From SCTD01 sp038256525 (GTDB lineage Bacteria > Actinomycetota > Actinomycetes > Mycobacteriales > SCTD01), in assembly GCA_038256525.1 (NCBI GenBank), contig JBBSKF010000123.1, positions 1 through 11,154 of the forward strand: a stretch of 11,154 bases of DNA, read 5' to 3'. The position numbers and the translations under genes were made by a program. The notes under the pieces were generated by a model. That model worked only from the letters and a program-made list of their open reading frames with translations. It did no database searches and was not told the DNA's origin. Of this stretch, positions 6,360 through 11,154 are shown piece by piece (positions within the stretch are counted from its first letter, which is position 1; every line of letters starts with the position of its first letter).

Positions 6360-7353
6360 TCCGGTCGCGGCGGAGCAGATCCTCGAGTGGTGGCAGCCGG
6401 AACTGGACTCCCGGCACCGCCGGCCGTCCGGCGGCGAAGCCGAACGCCTGCCGCACCCGGCCTCCGAGCGCTCGCTGCCCCGCAAGCTGCCAGGCGTCGT
6501 CCCACGTGTTGCGCACGACCTCGAGGCCGCAGGCGCGCATCTGCTCCTCGCGCAGCTTCTCGCGCTGCAAGGCGCCGGGCACGTACTTGCCCATCCCGTC
6601 GGCCTCCCCCACCGTGCGCTGCGCACGCCAGACGAAGTCGGCGATCCCGACGAACCGGCCGTCGGGCGAGCAGATCTCGACCTGCATCTCCGGAACGGGC
6701 AGGTCCTGCTCGTAGTAGGCCACCCGGGTGATCGACTCGAGCGGGTTCTCGGCCCGACCGTCAGCGAAGCGGGCAACCTGCACCGCCCGTCGCCCGCCGG
6801 GCCAGCTCGCGTAGGTCAGGGCCGTGGCGATCAGCTCCTCCTGGCTCAGGCCCGCCCGCAGCGCCGCATCAGCGACCACGACCCCGTGGCGGAACGGATT
6901 CCTTCGCGCGATGTCGCAGGCCGTACGCGCCAGCGCCGTCACGGGGATGCCGTTGCGGACGGTGCGGGCGTCCTCGGGGAGCGTCGCGACGTACAGGCCC
7001 TTGGCTGCCGAGGTGTCGCCGACGAACCGCGGCGTCCTCGTCAGCTGCGGCCTCAGCGGCGGCGGGCCGAGCAGCGGCAGCTCGTGCACGAGCGCGCCGG
7101 TTCGATGGCTCGCCACGACGCCGAGCTTGCTGGTGAGGACGCGCGCGGCCGCGTGCAGGACGTGGCGCGCCTCCCGGCTCGCGCTGGTGGCCTTGAGTCG
7201 CTCCGTCGGGACGTAGACCCCGTGGAACGTCACCGACCACTCGCCGCGCAGCAAGGTCTTGACCTCGGCGGGGCTGTACCCGGCCGCGAGCGCCTGGGCC
7301 CGGGTGAAGACCCCGCCCTGGGCATCGGCTCGGGCGGAGAGCTCGTCGTTCAT
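6334..7353 (-). CDS. AbiEi-type wHTH / DUF559 (PD-(D/E)XK nuclease-like) protein
   Basis: 339 residues from the ATG at 7353; a GTG at 7368 would add five residues, and neither has a clear ribosome binding site. Residues about 7-50 (GGVFTRAQALAAGYSPAEV to FHGVYVP) form the winged-helix domain of AbiEi-type antitoxins. The middle part (about 75-200) is the linker domain usual in these actinobacterial proteins. Residues about 203-290 look like DUF559/Vsr-type nuclease: ENPLESITR, GIADFVW (Asp239), GEADGMGKY (Glu250, Asp252, Lys256), then EEQMRACGLEVVRNTW. Members are often called type IV antitoxins, but no AbiEii toxin is beside it. The last eight residues (TLPDHLAS) and stop come from or abut a 20-bp repeat, and more copies lie just upstream of the start. 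Activity, target and any link to the repeats are unproven. Confidence 0.8.
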   Translation of the reverse strand: MNDELSARADAQGGVFTRAQALAAGYSPAEVKTLLRGEWSVTFHGVYVPTERLKATSASREARHVLHAAARVLTSKLGVVASHRTGALVHELPLLGPPPLRPQLTRTPRFVGDTSAAKGLYVATLPEDARTVRNGIPVTALARTACDIARRNPFRHGVVVADAALRAGLSQEELIATALTYASWPGGRRAVQVARFADGRAENPLESITRVAYYEQDLPVPEMQVEICSPDGRFVGIADFVWRAQRTVGEADGMGKYVPGALQREKLREEQMRACGLEVVRNTWDDAWQLAGQRALGGRVRQAFGFAAGRPAVPGVQFRLPPLEDLLRRDRTLPDHLAS

Positions 7354-7389
7354 GGGGGCACGATCCACCGGATAGGGGGGCCGTTCGCG

Positions 7390-7398
7390 TTATCCACA
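7390..7398 (+). other. Perfect DnaA-box sequence TTATCCACA
   Basis: TTATCCACA matches the bacterial DnaA-box consensus exactly. It stands alone 37 bases upstream of the nuclease ATG, between that start and the repeat array. A single box is not an origin; it could be a DnaA-responsive operator or chance. Confidence 0.5.
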
Positions 7399-7420
7399 GT
7401 CCAGTTCGGACGCCCTCTCC

Positions 7421-7586
7421 CCCTCCCTGATCATGTGGCGCCTGCGGAGGGGCCCTCCCTGATCATGTGGCGCCGAAAGTGACCCTCCCTGATCATCTGG
7501 CGCCACAGGGGCCACTTCCGGGGTGCTTTCTCGCCAGATGATCAGGGAGGCACCCCCTGGGTCGCCAGATGATCAGGGAGGCACCC
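7421..7586. repeat. Array of five 20-bp repeats (copies 3-7), three forward and two reverse
   Basis: Forward copies are at 7421-7440, 7453-7472 and 7483-7502; the first two read TGATCATGTGG and the third TGATCATCTGG. Reverse copies are at 7532-7551 and 7563-7582. Same-strand copies start 32, 30 and 31 bases apart. The two reverse copies share 25 identical bases (7531-7555 and 7562-7586). The facing pair 7483-7502/7532-7551 has a 19-bp perfect stem and a 29-base loop, the same loop length as the pair at 6291-6359. Each copy holds the palindrome TGATCA. The array fills most of the 309-base gap between the nuclease gene and thiX. The remaining 76 bases (7587-7662) are GC-rich with no visible promoter. 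Confidence 0.92.
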
Positions 7587-7662
7587 GGGGGCGCACCCGG
7601 GGGGCGCGCCGGCTACCGCCGCCCCCGGGAAGGGCGCGCGGCGGGCCGGCGTTGCAGCCGGG

Positions 7663-8085
7663 GTGACCGGTCTGGTGATCCTGGCTGCGGCGGTGGTGCT
7701 GACCGTCGTGGCGGGCCTGCTGCACAAGGCACGCGACGGACGGGTACGCGCTGTCGTTGCCCGCAGCGATGGCAGCCTCGCCGCGGTGCTCGCCGAGCTC
7801 GGCGTCGACCCAGGCGAACGCGCCACCCTGCTGCAGTTCTCCAGCGCCTTCTGCGCCCCGTGCCGGGCCACCCGGAGGATCCTGTCCGAGGTCAGCGCCA
7901 TGGTCGACGGGGTGGCGCATGTCGAGGTCGACGCCGAGCAGCACCTGCCGCTGGTGCGGAGACTGTCCATCGTCAAGACGCCCACCACGCTCGTCCTGGA
8001 CGGCGAGCAGCGCGAGGTGCAGCGGGCGAGCGGACAGCCGCGCAAGGCCGACGTGCTCGCCGCGCTCGGGAAGGCGCTACCGTGA
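7663..8085 (+). CDS. thiX: Membrane-anchored thioredoxin-like protein (ThiX)
   Basis: 140 residues. An N-terminal hydrophobic segment (about 2-20) anchors the protein. The thioredoxin fold follows, with the redox pair Cys64 and Cys67 in SSAFCAPCRA and a cis-proline loop at VKTPTTLVLDG (Pro107). CAPC differs from the CGPC of bulk thioredoxin and fits the ThiX/SoxW-like group found with sulfurtransferases. The start is a GTG with no strong ribosome binding site. It is the first gene of the sulfur operon (thiX, leader peptide, DUF4395, sulfurtransferase, SseC), matching the M. tuberculosis neighbourhood around Rv0816c. It may reduce a persulfide or disulfide intermediate formed by the sulfurtransferase or the DUF4395 protein; this is inference. 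Confidence 0.88.
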   Translation: MTGLVILAAAVVLTVVAGLLHKARDGRVRAVVARSDGSLAAVLAELGVDPGERATLLQFSSAFCAPCRATRRILSEVSAMVDGVAHVEVDAEQHLPLVRRLSIVKTPTTLVLDGEQREVQRASGQPRKADVLAALGKALP

Positions 8086-8090
8086 GCGGC

Positions 8091-8177
8091 ATGGCATGCC
8101 CCCCGGAGCTGGTGCTCGTCAAGCGCCGTGCGGTGGACCTGTGCCGCGTGGGCAGCGCCCTGTGTCCGTCCTCCTGA
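8091..8177 (+). CDS. Sulfur-operon leader peptide (Cys-containing, 28 residues)
   Basis: A short frame from the ATG at 8091 ends at the TGA at 8175-8177. Its second half, VKRRAVDLCRVGSALC, matches the actinobacterial leader-peptide family found upstream of sulfur and cysteine genes (typically RRxVDLCRVxSxxC). Cys18 is TGC at 8142 and Cys25 is TGT at 8163. A GTG at 8112 with GGAG three bases upstream is an alternative start. It begins six bases after the thiX stop and ends 42 bases before the DUF4395 start. Cysteine-rich leader frames in mycobacteria act as cysteine-responsive attenuators; here only two late Cys codons are present, so the same mechanism is likely but not certain. Confidence 0.75.
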   Translation: MACPPELVLVKRRAVDLCRVGSALCPSS

Positions 8178-8213
8178 CCTGACGCCCACGTTCCACCAGG
8201 CCAGCTCCGGGAG
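8174..8213 (+). promoter_or_regulatory. Candidate leader-controlled hairpin before the DUF4395 ribosome binding site
   Basis: CTGACCTG (8174-8181) can pair with CAGGCCAG (8197-8204) with one mismatch and a 15-base loop. The leader stop codon lies in the 5' arm, and the ribosome binding site (GGGAG, 8209-8213) begins five bases after the 3' arm. A ribosome held at the Cys25 codon would cover the 5' arm and open the hairpin. This is a fold drawn by eye. Confidence 0.35.
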
Positions 8214-8219
8214 TTCGCG

Positions 8220-8627
8220 ATGATCGATCCACGAGGTGCCCGCTTCGCCGCGTGGGTCACCACCGCGGTGCTCGCCGCCGTGCTGCTCACCGCCAGCACG
8301 GCACTGCTCGCGGCCCAGGCGGTCGTCTTCGCTCTCGGGGCGGCCGGGCACAACCCGTACGCCCTGTTCTGGAAGAAGTTCCTGAAGCGCACCCCGCCGA
8401 TCGAGCTGGAACCCGCCGCGCCACCGCGCTTCGCCCAGCTCGTCGGTCTCGCCTTCGCGCTGACCGGCACGATCGCCCTCGCGCTCGGCGCCACCACGGT
8501 CGGCCTGATCGCCACCGGCGCCGCCCTGTCCGCAGCTCTGCTCAACGCGGCCTTCGGCATCTGCCTTGGCTGCCAGATGTACCTCATCATCCGTCGCACG
8601 ACCGACCGACAAGGAGCTACCGCATGA
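8220..8627 (+). CDS. DUF4395 membrane protein with C-terminal CxxC
   Basis: 135 residues with four hydrophobic segments (about 12-30, 31-43, 72-90, 92-112) and a pair of cysteines near the end, FGICLGCQMY (Cys115, Cys118), typical of DUF4395. The segment NPYALFWKKFLKR between segments two and three is basic and probably cytoplasmic. The ribosome binding site GGGAG lies six bases before the ATG. The stop overlaps the sulfurtransferase start as ATGA. DUF4395 proteins regularly accompany thioredoxin-like and thiosulfate sulfurtransferase genes in actinobacteria. A role in moving electrons or sulfur across the membrane via the Cys pair is plausible; the function is not established. Confidence 0.88.
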   Translation: MIDPRGARFAAWVTTAVLAAVLLTASTALLAAQAVVFALGAAGHNPYALFWKKFLKRTPPIELEPAAPPRFAQLVGLAFALTGTIALALGATTVGLIATGAALSAALLNAAFGICLGCQMYLIIRRTTDRQGATA

Positions 8628-9457
8628 GCCGTGAAGACGTGCTCGTCGACGCCGACTGGGCTGAGGCCCACTTCGACGACCCGAAGATCGCTTTCGTCGA
8701 GGTGGACGAGGACGTGTCCGCCTACGACGGGGGGCACCTCCCGGGCGCCGTGCGCCTGGACTGGACGAAGGAGCTGCAGCAGCCCGCCGTCCGTGACGTC
8801 ATCGACAAGGACGACTTCGGAAAGCTGCTGTCCAGCAAGGGGATCAGCAACGACGACACCGTCGTTCTGTACGGCGGCAACAACAACTGGTTCGCGGCCT
8901 ACGCGTACTGGTACTTCAAGCTCTACGGCCACGACAGCGTCAAGCTGCTCGACGGCGGGCGCAAGAAGTGGGAGCTCGACGGTCGCGATCTCGTCAAGGA
9001 CGACCCGAATCGCCCGACGACGAACTACACGGCCAAGGACCCCGACCTCGCGATCCGCGCGTTCCGCGACGAGGTCGTCGCGAGCATCGGCAGCAAGAAC
9101 CTCGTCGACGTACGCAGCCCGGACGAGTTCAGCGGCAAGATCAAGGCGCCCGCTCACCTGCCGCAGGAGCAGAGCCAGCGGGCCGGTCACGTGCCGACCG
9201 CCATCAACATCCCGTGGAGCAAGGCCGCCGCGGACGACGGCACCTTCCGCGGCGACGAGGAGCTGACCGCGCTGTACGGCGAGCAGGGCTTCGACGACGC
9301 CAAGCCGACCATCGCGTACTGCCGGATCGGGGAGCGCTCCTCGCACACCTGGTTCGTCCTGCACGAGCTGCTCGGCAAGACCGATGTGAAGAACTACGAC
9401 GGCTCGTGGGTCGAGTACGGTTCCCTGGTAGGCGTTCCCGTCGAGAAGAACGTCTGA
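8624..9457 (+). CDS. cysA: Thiosulfate sulfurtransferase (CysA/SseA rhodanese)
   Basis: 277 residues made of two rhodanese domains. The first (about 5-125) has the GHLPGAVRLDW motif and lacks the catalytic cysteine. The second (about 145-270) has NLVDVRSPDEF, AGHVPTAINIPW and the active loop with Cys233 in AYCRIGERSSHTWFVL, which is the signature of actinobacterial CysA2-type enzymes. It transfers the sulfane sulfur of thiosulfate to cyanide or thiol acceptors through a Cys persulfide. The start ATG at 8624 has AAGGAG seven bases upstream and overlaps the DUF4395 stop by four bases; longer frames upstream belong to another reading of the DUF4395 gene. The name cysA here means the mycobacterial cysA2/cysA3 sulfurtransferase, not the sulfate-transport ATPase. 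Confidence 0.95.
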   Translation: MSREDVLVDADWAEAHFDDPKIAFVEVDEDVSAYDGGHLPGAVRLDWTKELQQPAVRDVIDKDDFGKLLSSKGISNDDTVVLYGGNNNWFAAYAYWYFKLYGHDSVKLLDGGRKKWELDGRDLVKDDPNRPTTNYTAKDPDLAIRAFRDEVVASIGSKNLVDVRSPDEFSGKIKAPAHLPQEQSQRAGHVPTAINIPWSKAAADDGTFRGDEELTALYGEQGFDDAKPTIAYCRIGERSSHTWFVLHELLGKTDVKNYDGSWVEYGSLVGVPVEKNV

Positions 9458-9759
9458 TGTGCGGCGCCCCTGACCAGGACGCGCTGCCCACGCTCGAGGT
9501 CGGCGCCGCGGAGGCGGTCGTGCACGGGACCGTGGTCCAGGACGGCGCTCCGCTCGGTGGGGCCTACGTCCGGCTGCTCGGCGAGTCCGGTGACTTCACC
9601 GCCGAGGTGCAGTCCAGCGCGACCGGCTACTTCCGCTTCTACGCGGCGGGCGGCGACTGGACGTTGCGCACGCTCTACCGCGGCGGGTCGGTCGACACGG
9701 CGGTGACGGCGACGCAGGGGCAGGCGGTCGAGACCCAGGTGCTGGTGCCGTCGGCTTAG
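9457..9759 (+). CDS. sseC: SseC-type DUF1416 protein
   Basis: 100 residues. The start overlaps the sulfurtransferase stop as TGATG, so translation is coupled. The N-terminus MCGAPDQ with Cys2 and the body VVHGTVVQDGAPLGGAYVRLL, SGDFTAEVQSSATGYFRFYA, GDWTLRTL match SseC/DUF1416 of M. tuberculosis (sseC next to cysA). The fold is predicted as a small carboxypeptidase-regulatory-like beta-sandwich. Its molecular role is not known; constant pairing with CysA suggests it handles or receives sulfane sulfur, possibly at Cys2. A strong terminator follows. Confidence 0.92.
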   Translation: MCGAPDQDALPTLEVGAAEAVVHGTVVQDGAPLGGAYVRLLGESGDFTAEVQSSATGYFRFYAAGGDWTLRTLYRGGSVDTAVTATQGQAVETQVLVPSA

Positions 9760-9776
9760 AGAATTCCGGCGGTACG

Positions 9777-9809
9777 AAGGCCCGGTTCCCTTCTGGGGAG
9801 CCGGGCTTT
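9777..9809 (+). terminator. Strong hairpin terminator of the sulfur operon
   Basis: AAGGCCCGGTTCCC (9777-9790) pairs with GGGAGCCGGGCTTT (9796-9809) with one A.G mismatch and one G.U pair, around a short TTCTG loop, followed by TTTC. It starts 17 bases after the sseC stop. Confidence 0.85.
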
Positions 9810-9838
9810 CCGTGTGTCCACAGGCTACGAAGCGTGTT

Positions 9839-9892
9839 TTGACGCACTGCTGAGCTGGACGGAGGATATACCCAGGTAACTAGGTTGGATAT
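9839..9892 (+). promoter_or_regulatory. vapBC promoter and candidate operator
   Basis: TTGACG (9839-9844), a 17-base spacer and GAGGAT (9862-9867) form a good sigma-70-type promoter. Between it and the start, GGATAT occurs at 9864-9869 and 9887-9892, near A/T-rich sequence that is unusual for this window. VapB antitoxins usually bind such promoter-proximal repeats and repress their own operon; binding here is inferred. Confidence 0.55.
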
Positions 9893-9905
9893 TCATGGAG
9901 GCGCG

Positions 9906-10112
9906 ATGAAGACGCTGGTCGACCTCAACGAGGAGCTGTTGGCGCAGGCGAAGGAGATCCTGCAGACCTCGACGAAGAAGGACACGGTCAATGCGGCTCT
10001 CTCGGAGGTGATCGCCCTCGCCGGACGCCGGGCGTTGATCGCACGCCTGGTCGAGGGCGGCCTTCCGGACCTTTTGGACGACGAGGTGATGGCTGCGGCG
10101 TGGCGGCAGTAG
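9906..10112 (+). CDS. vapB: VapB-family antitoxin
   Basis: 68 residues with the ribbon-helix-helix pattern MKTLVDLNEELLAQAKEIL then KKDTVNAALSEVI, typical of the VapB group paired with PIN toxins. The C-terminal part (about 40-68, ending in LLDDEVMAAAWRQ) would wrap the toxin. GGAGG at 9897-9901 precedes the ATG by four bases. The 3' end overlaps the toxin gene by 13 bases, a normal arrangement that couples toxin to antitoxin translation. The pair has lower GC than its neighbours at its 5' end and stands between a terminator and a riboswitch, consistent with acquisition as a unit. Confidence 0.9.
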   Translation: MKTLVDLNEELLAQAKEILQTSTKKDTVNAALSEVIALAGRRALIARLVEGGLPDLLDDEVMAAAWRQ

Positions 10113-10627
10113 CTACCCACTTGGCTGATACGAGCGCCTTGGCCCGGGTGCGTTTTCCTGCTGTGGCACACGGGCTGGTTCCGATGCTCCACTCCGGTGT
10201 CGTGGCTGGTTGCGGCGTGACGGATTTCGAGATGCTATGGACGACACGGACGGCTAGCGAGTTCGTCGCCGTCGAGAAGGAACTTCTGCAACTGGAGCAC
10301 CTCTGGATCGAGCCCGCGGACTGGCGGCGGGCGCGCGAGGTGCAACCTGAGCTGTGGCACAGCGGCCAGATGCGCGCGGTCGGGTTGCCGGACCTGCTCG
10401 TCGCGGCGGTCGCGGAACGGCACCGGGTGACCGTTCTGCACTACGACCGGGACTTTCGACCTCATCGCCGCCGTGACTGGTCAGCCCACGACCTGGGTCG
10501 TCGCCCCCGGCTCGGTGCCGTAAATCGGGCTCGGTCTTGTGCGGTTGGCCTCTGCATTGTTGCGAGATGCCCTGTGCCGGGTGTTCTGACTACGCCGATC
10601 GCCTCGACCGAGTGGTTGACGGTCTAG
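10100..10627 (+). CDS. vapC: VapC-type PIN-domain ribonuclease toxin, apparently frameshifted near the C-terminus
   Basis: The frame from the GTG at 10100 encodes a PIN domain: LADTSALARV (Asp10), VTDFEML (Glu44), VGLPDLLVAAVA (Asp98) and VLHYDRDF (Asp116 and Asp118), so all acidic catalytic residues are present. After Phe119 (TTT at 10454) the frame reads Arg/His-rich sequence unlike PIN domains and runs to 10627. The next frame from TTC at 10455 reads DFDLIAAVTGQPTTWVVAPG and stops at TAA 10521-10523, which is the expected VapC ending. One extra T therefore separates the catalytic part from its native last 22 residues. By family, VapC cleaves tRNA or rRNA. The product could be inactive, altered, or rescued by ribosomal frameshifting. 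Confidence 0.82.
   Translation: MAAVATHLADTSALARVRFPAVAHGLVPMLHSGVVAGCGVTDFEMLWTTRTASEFVAVEKELLQLEHLWIEPADWRRAREVQPELWHSGQMRAVGLPDLLVAAVAERHRVTVLHYDRDFRPHRRRDWSAHDLGRRPRLGAVNRARSCAVGLCIVARCPVPGVLTTPIASTEWLTV
10454..10523 (+). other. Out-of-frame native vapC C-terminus (one-base frameshift)
   Basis: From 10455 the +1 frame encodes FDLIAAVTGQPTTWVVAPG followed by three residues and TAA at 10521. The junction reads GAC TTT CGA; moving one base forward after TTT restores the PIN-domain ending. Confidence 0.8.
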
Positions 10628-10647
10628 TCGGAGATCACCCTGACTAG
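10624..10647. repeat. Short inverted repeat upstream of the riboswitch
   Basis: CTAGTC (10624-10629) and GACTAG (10642-10647) are perfect inverted arms around 12 bases, and ATCAC/GTGAT (10634-10638 and 10647-10651) overlap them. It could be an operator or weak terminator for vapC. No clear promoter for the riboswitch transcript was recognised between 10628 and 10678. Confidence 0.35.
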
Positions 10648-10678
10648 TGATTGAGGACGACACGCAGCCGTCGACACA

Positions 10679-10769
10679 TCTCTTACGACAAGGCAAACCC
10701 GGTGCGAGCCGGGGACGCAACGCCACGGGACCCACTCCCGGGTTCGCCGGGCCGCCGATCTGGAAGAGA
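10679..10769 (+). promoter_or_regulatory. Cyclic di-GMP-I (GEMM) riboswitch
   Basis: The sequence carries the GEMM-I conserved core: AAGGCAAACC (10690-10699), a hairpin CCGG/CCGG closed by a GCGA (GNRA) tetraloop at 10703-10708, then GGGACGCAACGCC (10712-10724), a CGGG/CCCG stem (10727-10740) and the 3' element ending CCGAT (10755-10759). The GNRA loop docking into the second helix is a known trait of this class. A closing stem TCTCTT (10679-10684) with AAGAGA (10764-10769) includes the ribosome binding site of the next gene, so ligand binding would be expected to lower translation. The class call rests on recognised motifs; the OFF direction is inference. Confidence 0.85.
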
Positions 10770-10776
10770 GCTCCTC

Positions 10777-11154
10777 ATGCACCTGTCAAAGAACCGCACC
10801 AAGGCCGTCGCGGTCGCCGTCGCCCTCACCGTCCTCGGTGGTGGGGCGGCCTACGCCTACTGGACCGCCGGCGGCTCCGGCACTGGGACTGCGACGACGA
10901 AGGCTGCGCTCACCGCCCTGACGGCGGTCCAGACCAGCGTGGTCAGCGACCTGCAGCCGGGCGGTGCCGCGCAGACCCTGAGTGGGACGTTCACCAACCT
11001 CAACGAGGGCCCCGTCTACGTCACCAGCGTGACCGCCTCGATCGCGTCGGTGGTTGACCCGACGCTCGGCCTCCCGATCACCGGCTGCACGGCCGCGGAC
11101 TACACGCTCGCCAATGCCGTGATGACCGTCAACGCCGAGGCGCTCGCCAACGAC
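10777..11154 (+). CDS. Secreted protein with SipW-type signal peptide (partial, runs off window)
   Basis: The first 126 residues are present. A basic N-terminus (KNRTK) and hydrophobic core (about 10-25) lead to GGGAAYAYWTAGGSGTGTATT, the pattern of SipW-dependent signal peptides of TasA/camelysin-like proteins; cleavage is expected after the Ala around residue 27. The mature part is Thr/Ser/Ala-rich with beta-strand character (QTLSGTFTNLNEGPVYVTSVTASI) and one cysteine, Cys104. GGAAGAG (10762-10768) precedes the ATG by eight bases and lies in the riboswitch closing stem. c-di-GMP control fits a surface, adhesion or matrix protein, but the exact function and full length are unknown. Longer antisense or out-of-frame readings of this stretch lack a signal peptide and are shadows. 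Confidence 0.85.
   Translation, partial: MHLSKNRTKAVAVAVALTVLGGGAAYAYWTAGGSGTGTATTKAALTALTAVQTSVVSDLQPGGAAQTLSGTFTNLNEGPVYVTSVTASIASVVDPTLGLPITGCTAADYTLANAVMTVNAEALAND

Noticed and set aside
6346..7482. Long plus-strand frame opposite the nuclease gene
   Set aside because: No motif and Arg/Gly-rich; the minus-strand frame has recognisable AbiEi and DUF559 motifs.
7421..7586. CRISPR array
   Set aside because: Spacers are only 10-12 bases, repeats change orientation and similar copies flank the other side of the gene; no cas genes are present.
7421..7586. Replication origin suggested by DnaA box plus repeats
   Set aside because: Only one DnaA box is present, no AT-rich unwinding region, and no dnaA, dnaN or rep gene is nearby.
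7581..7604. Direct repeat GCACCCGGGGG before thiX
   Set aside because: Low-complexity GC-rich sequence; probably simple slippage rather than a site.
8252..8623. N-terminal extension of the sulfurtransferase through the DUF4395 region
   Set aside because: The extension is Arg-rich shadow sequence; the ATG at 8624 has a good ribosome binding site and gives the normal family length.
9813..9822. Second DnaA-like box (GTGTCCACA) after the terminator
   Set aside because: Two mismatches to consensus and no partner sites.
10647..11057. 136-codon frame across the riboswitch
   Set aside because: It reads through the aptamer and yields basic low-complexity protein; the correct gene is in another frame from 10777 with a signal peptide.

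Overview
The window is about 11 kb of very GC-rich, densely packed DNA with GTG starts, short gene overlaps and an orphan GlnR regulator. This points to a high-GC actinomycete. The genus cannot be fixed from the sequence alone.

Left part (1-3196): a minus-strand operon with overlapping genes encodes a STAS-domain protein, an OmpR-family response regulator, a HAMP sensor histidine kinase and a GerMN-type lipoprotein cut by the window edge. A second STAS gene is divergent from it. The 136-bp gap between the two STAS genes holds three pairs of short direct repeats at 11-12 bp period, likely regulator sites. One STAS protein keeps the phosphorylatable serine; the other has Glu there.

Middle (3177-6277): glnR (minus strand) faces a plus-strand run of a MoaD/ThiS-type sulfur carrier, a multi-pass membrane protein with a long disordered N-terminus, and an LmeA-like DUF2993 protein.

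Insert (6291-7586): an AbiEi/DUF559 (PD-(D/E)XK nuclease-like) gene sits on the minus strand, flanked on both sides by seven copies of a 20-bp repeat. Two inverted pairs of these copies have identical 29-nt loops, a REPIN-like layout. This block lies between lmeA and the thioredoxin gene, which are neighbours in Mycobacterium tuberculosis, and it is the most unusual part of the window.

Sulfur operon (7663-9809): a membrane-anchored thioredoxin-like protein (ThiX), a Cys-containing leader peptide of the actinobacterial sulfur-operon type, a DUF4395 membrane protein, a CysA/SseA thiosulfate sulfurtransferase and SseC (DUF1416), closed by a strong hairpin terminator. The order glnR - lmeA - thiX - DUF4395 - cysA - sseC resembles the Rv0814c-Rv0818 region of M. 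tuberculosis.

Right part (9839-11154): a vapBC toxin-antitoxin pair with a clear promoter and an apparent one-base frameshift near the end of vapC. It is followed by a probable c-di-GMP-I (GEMM) riboswitch whose closing stem would pair with the ribosome binding site of a secreted protein with a SipW-type signal peptide. That last gene runs off the window.
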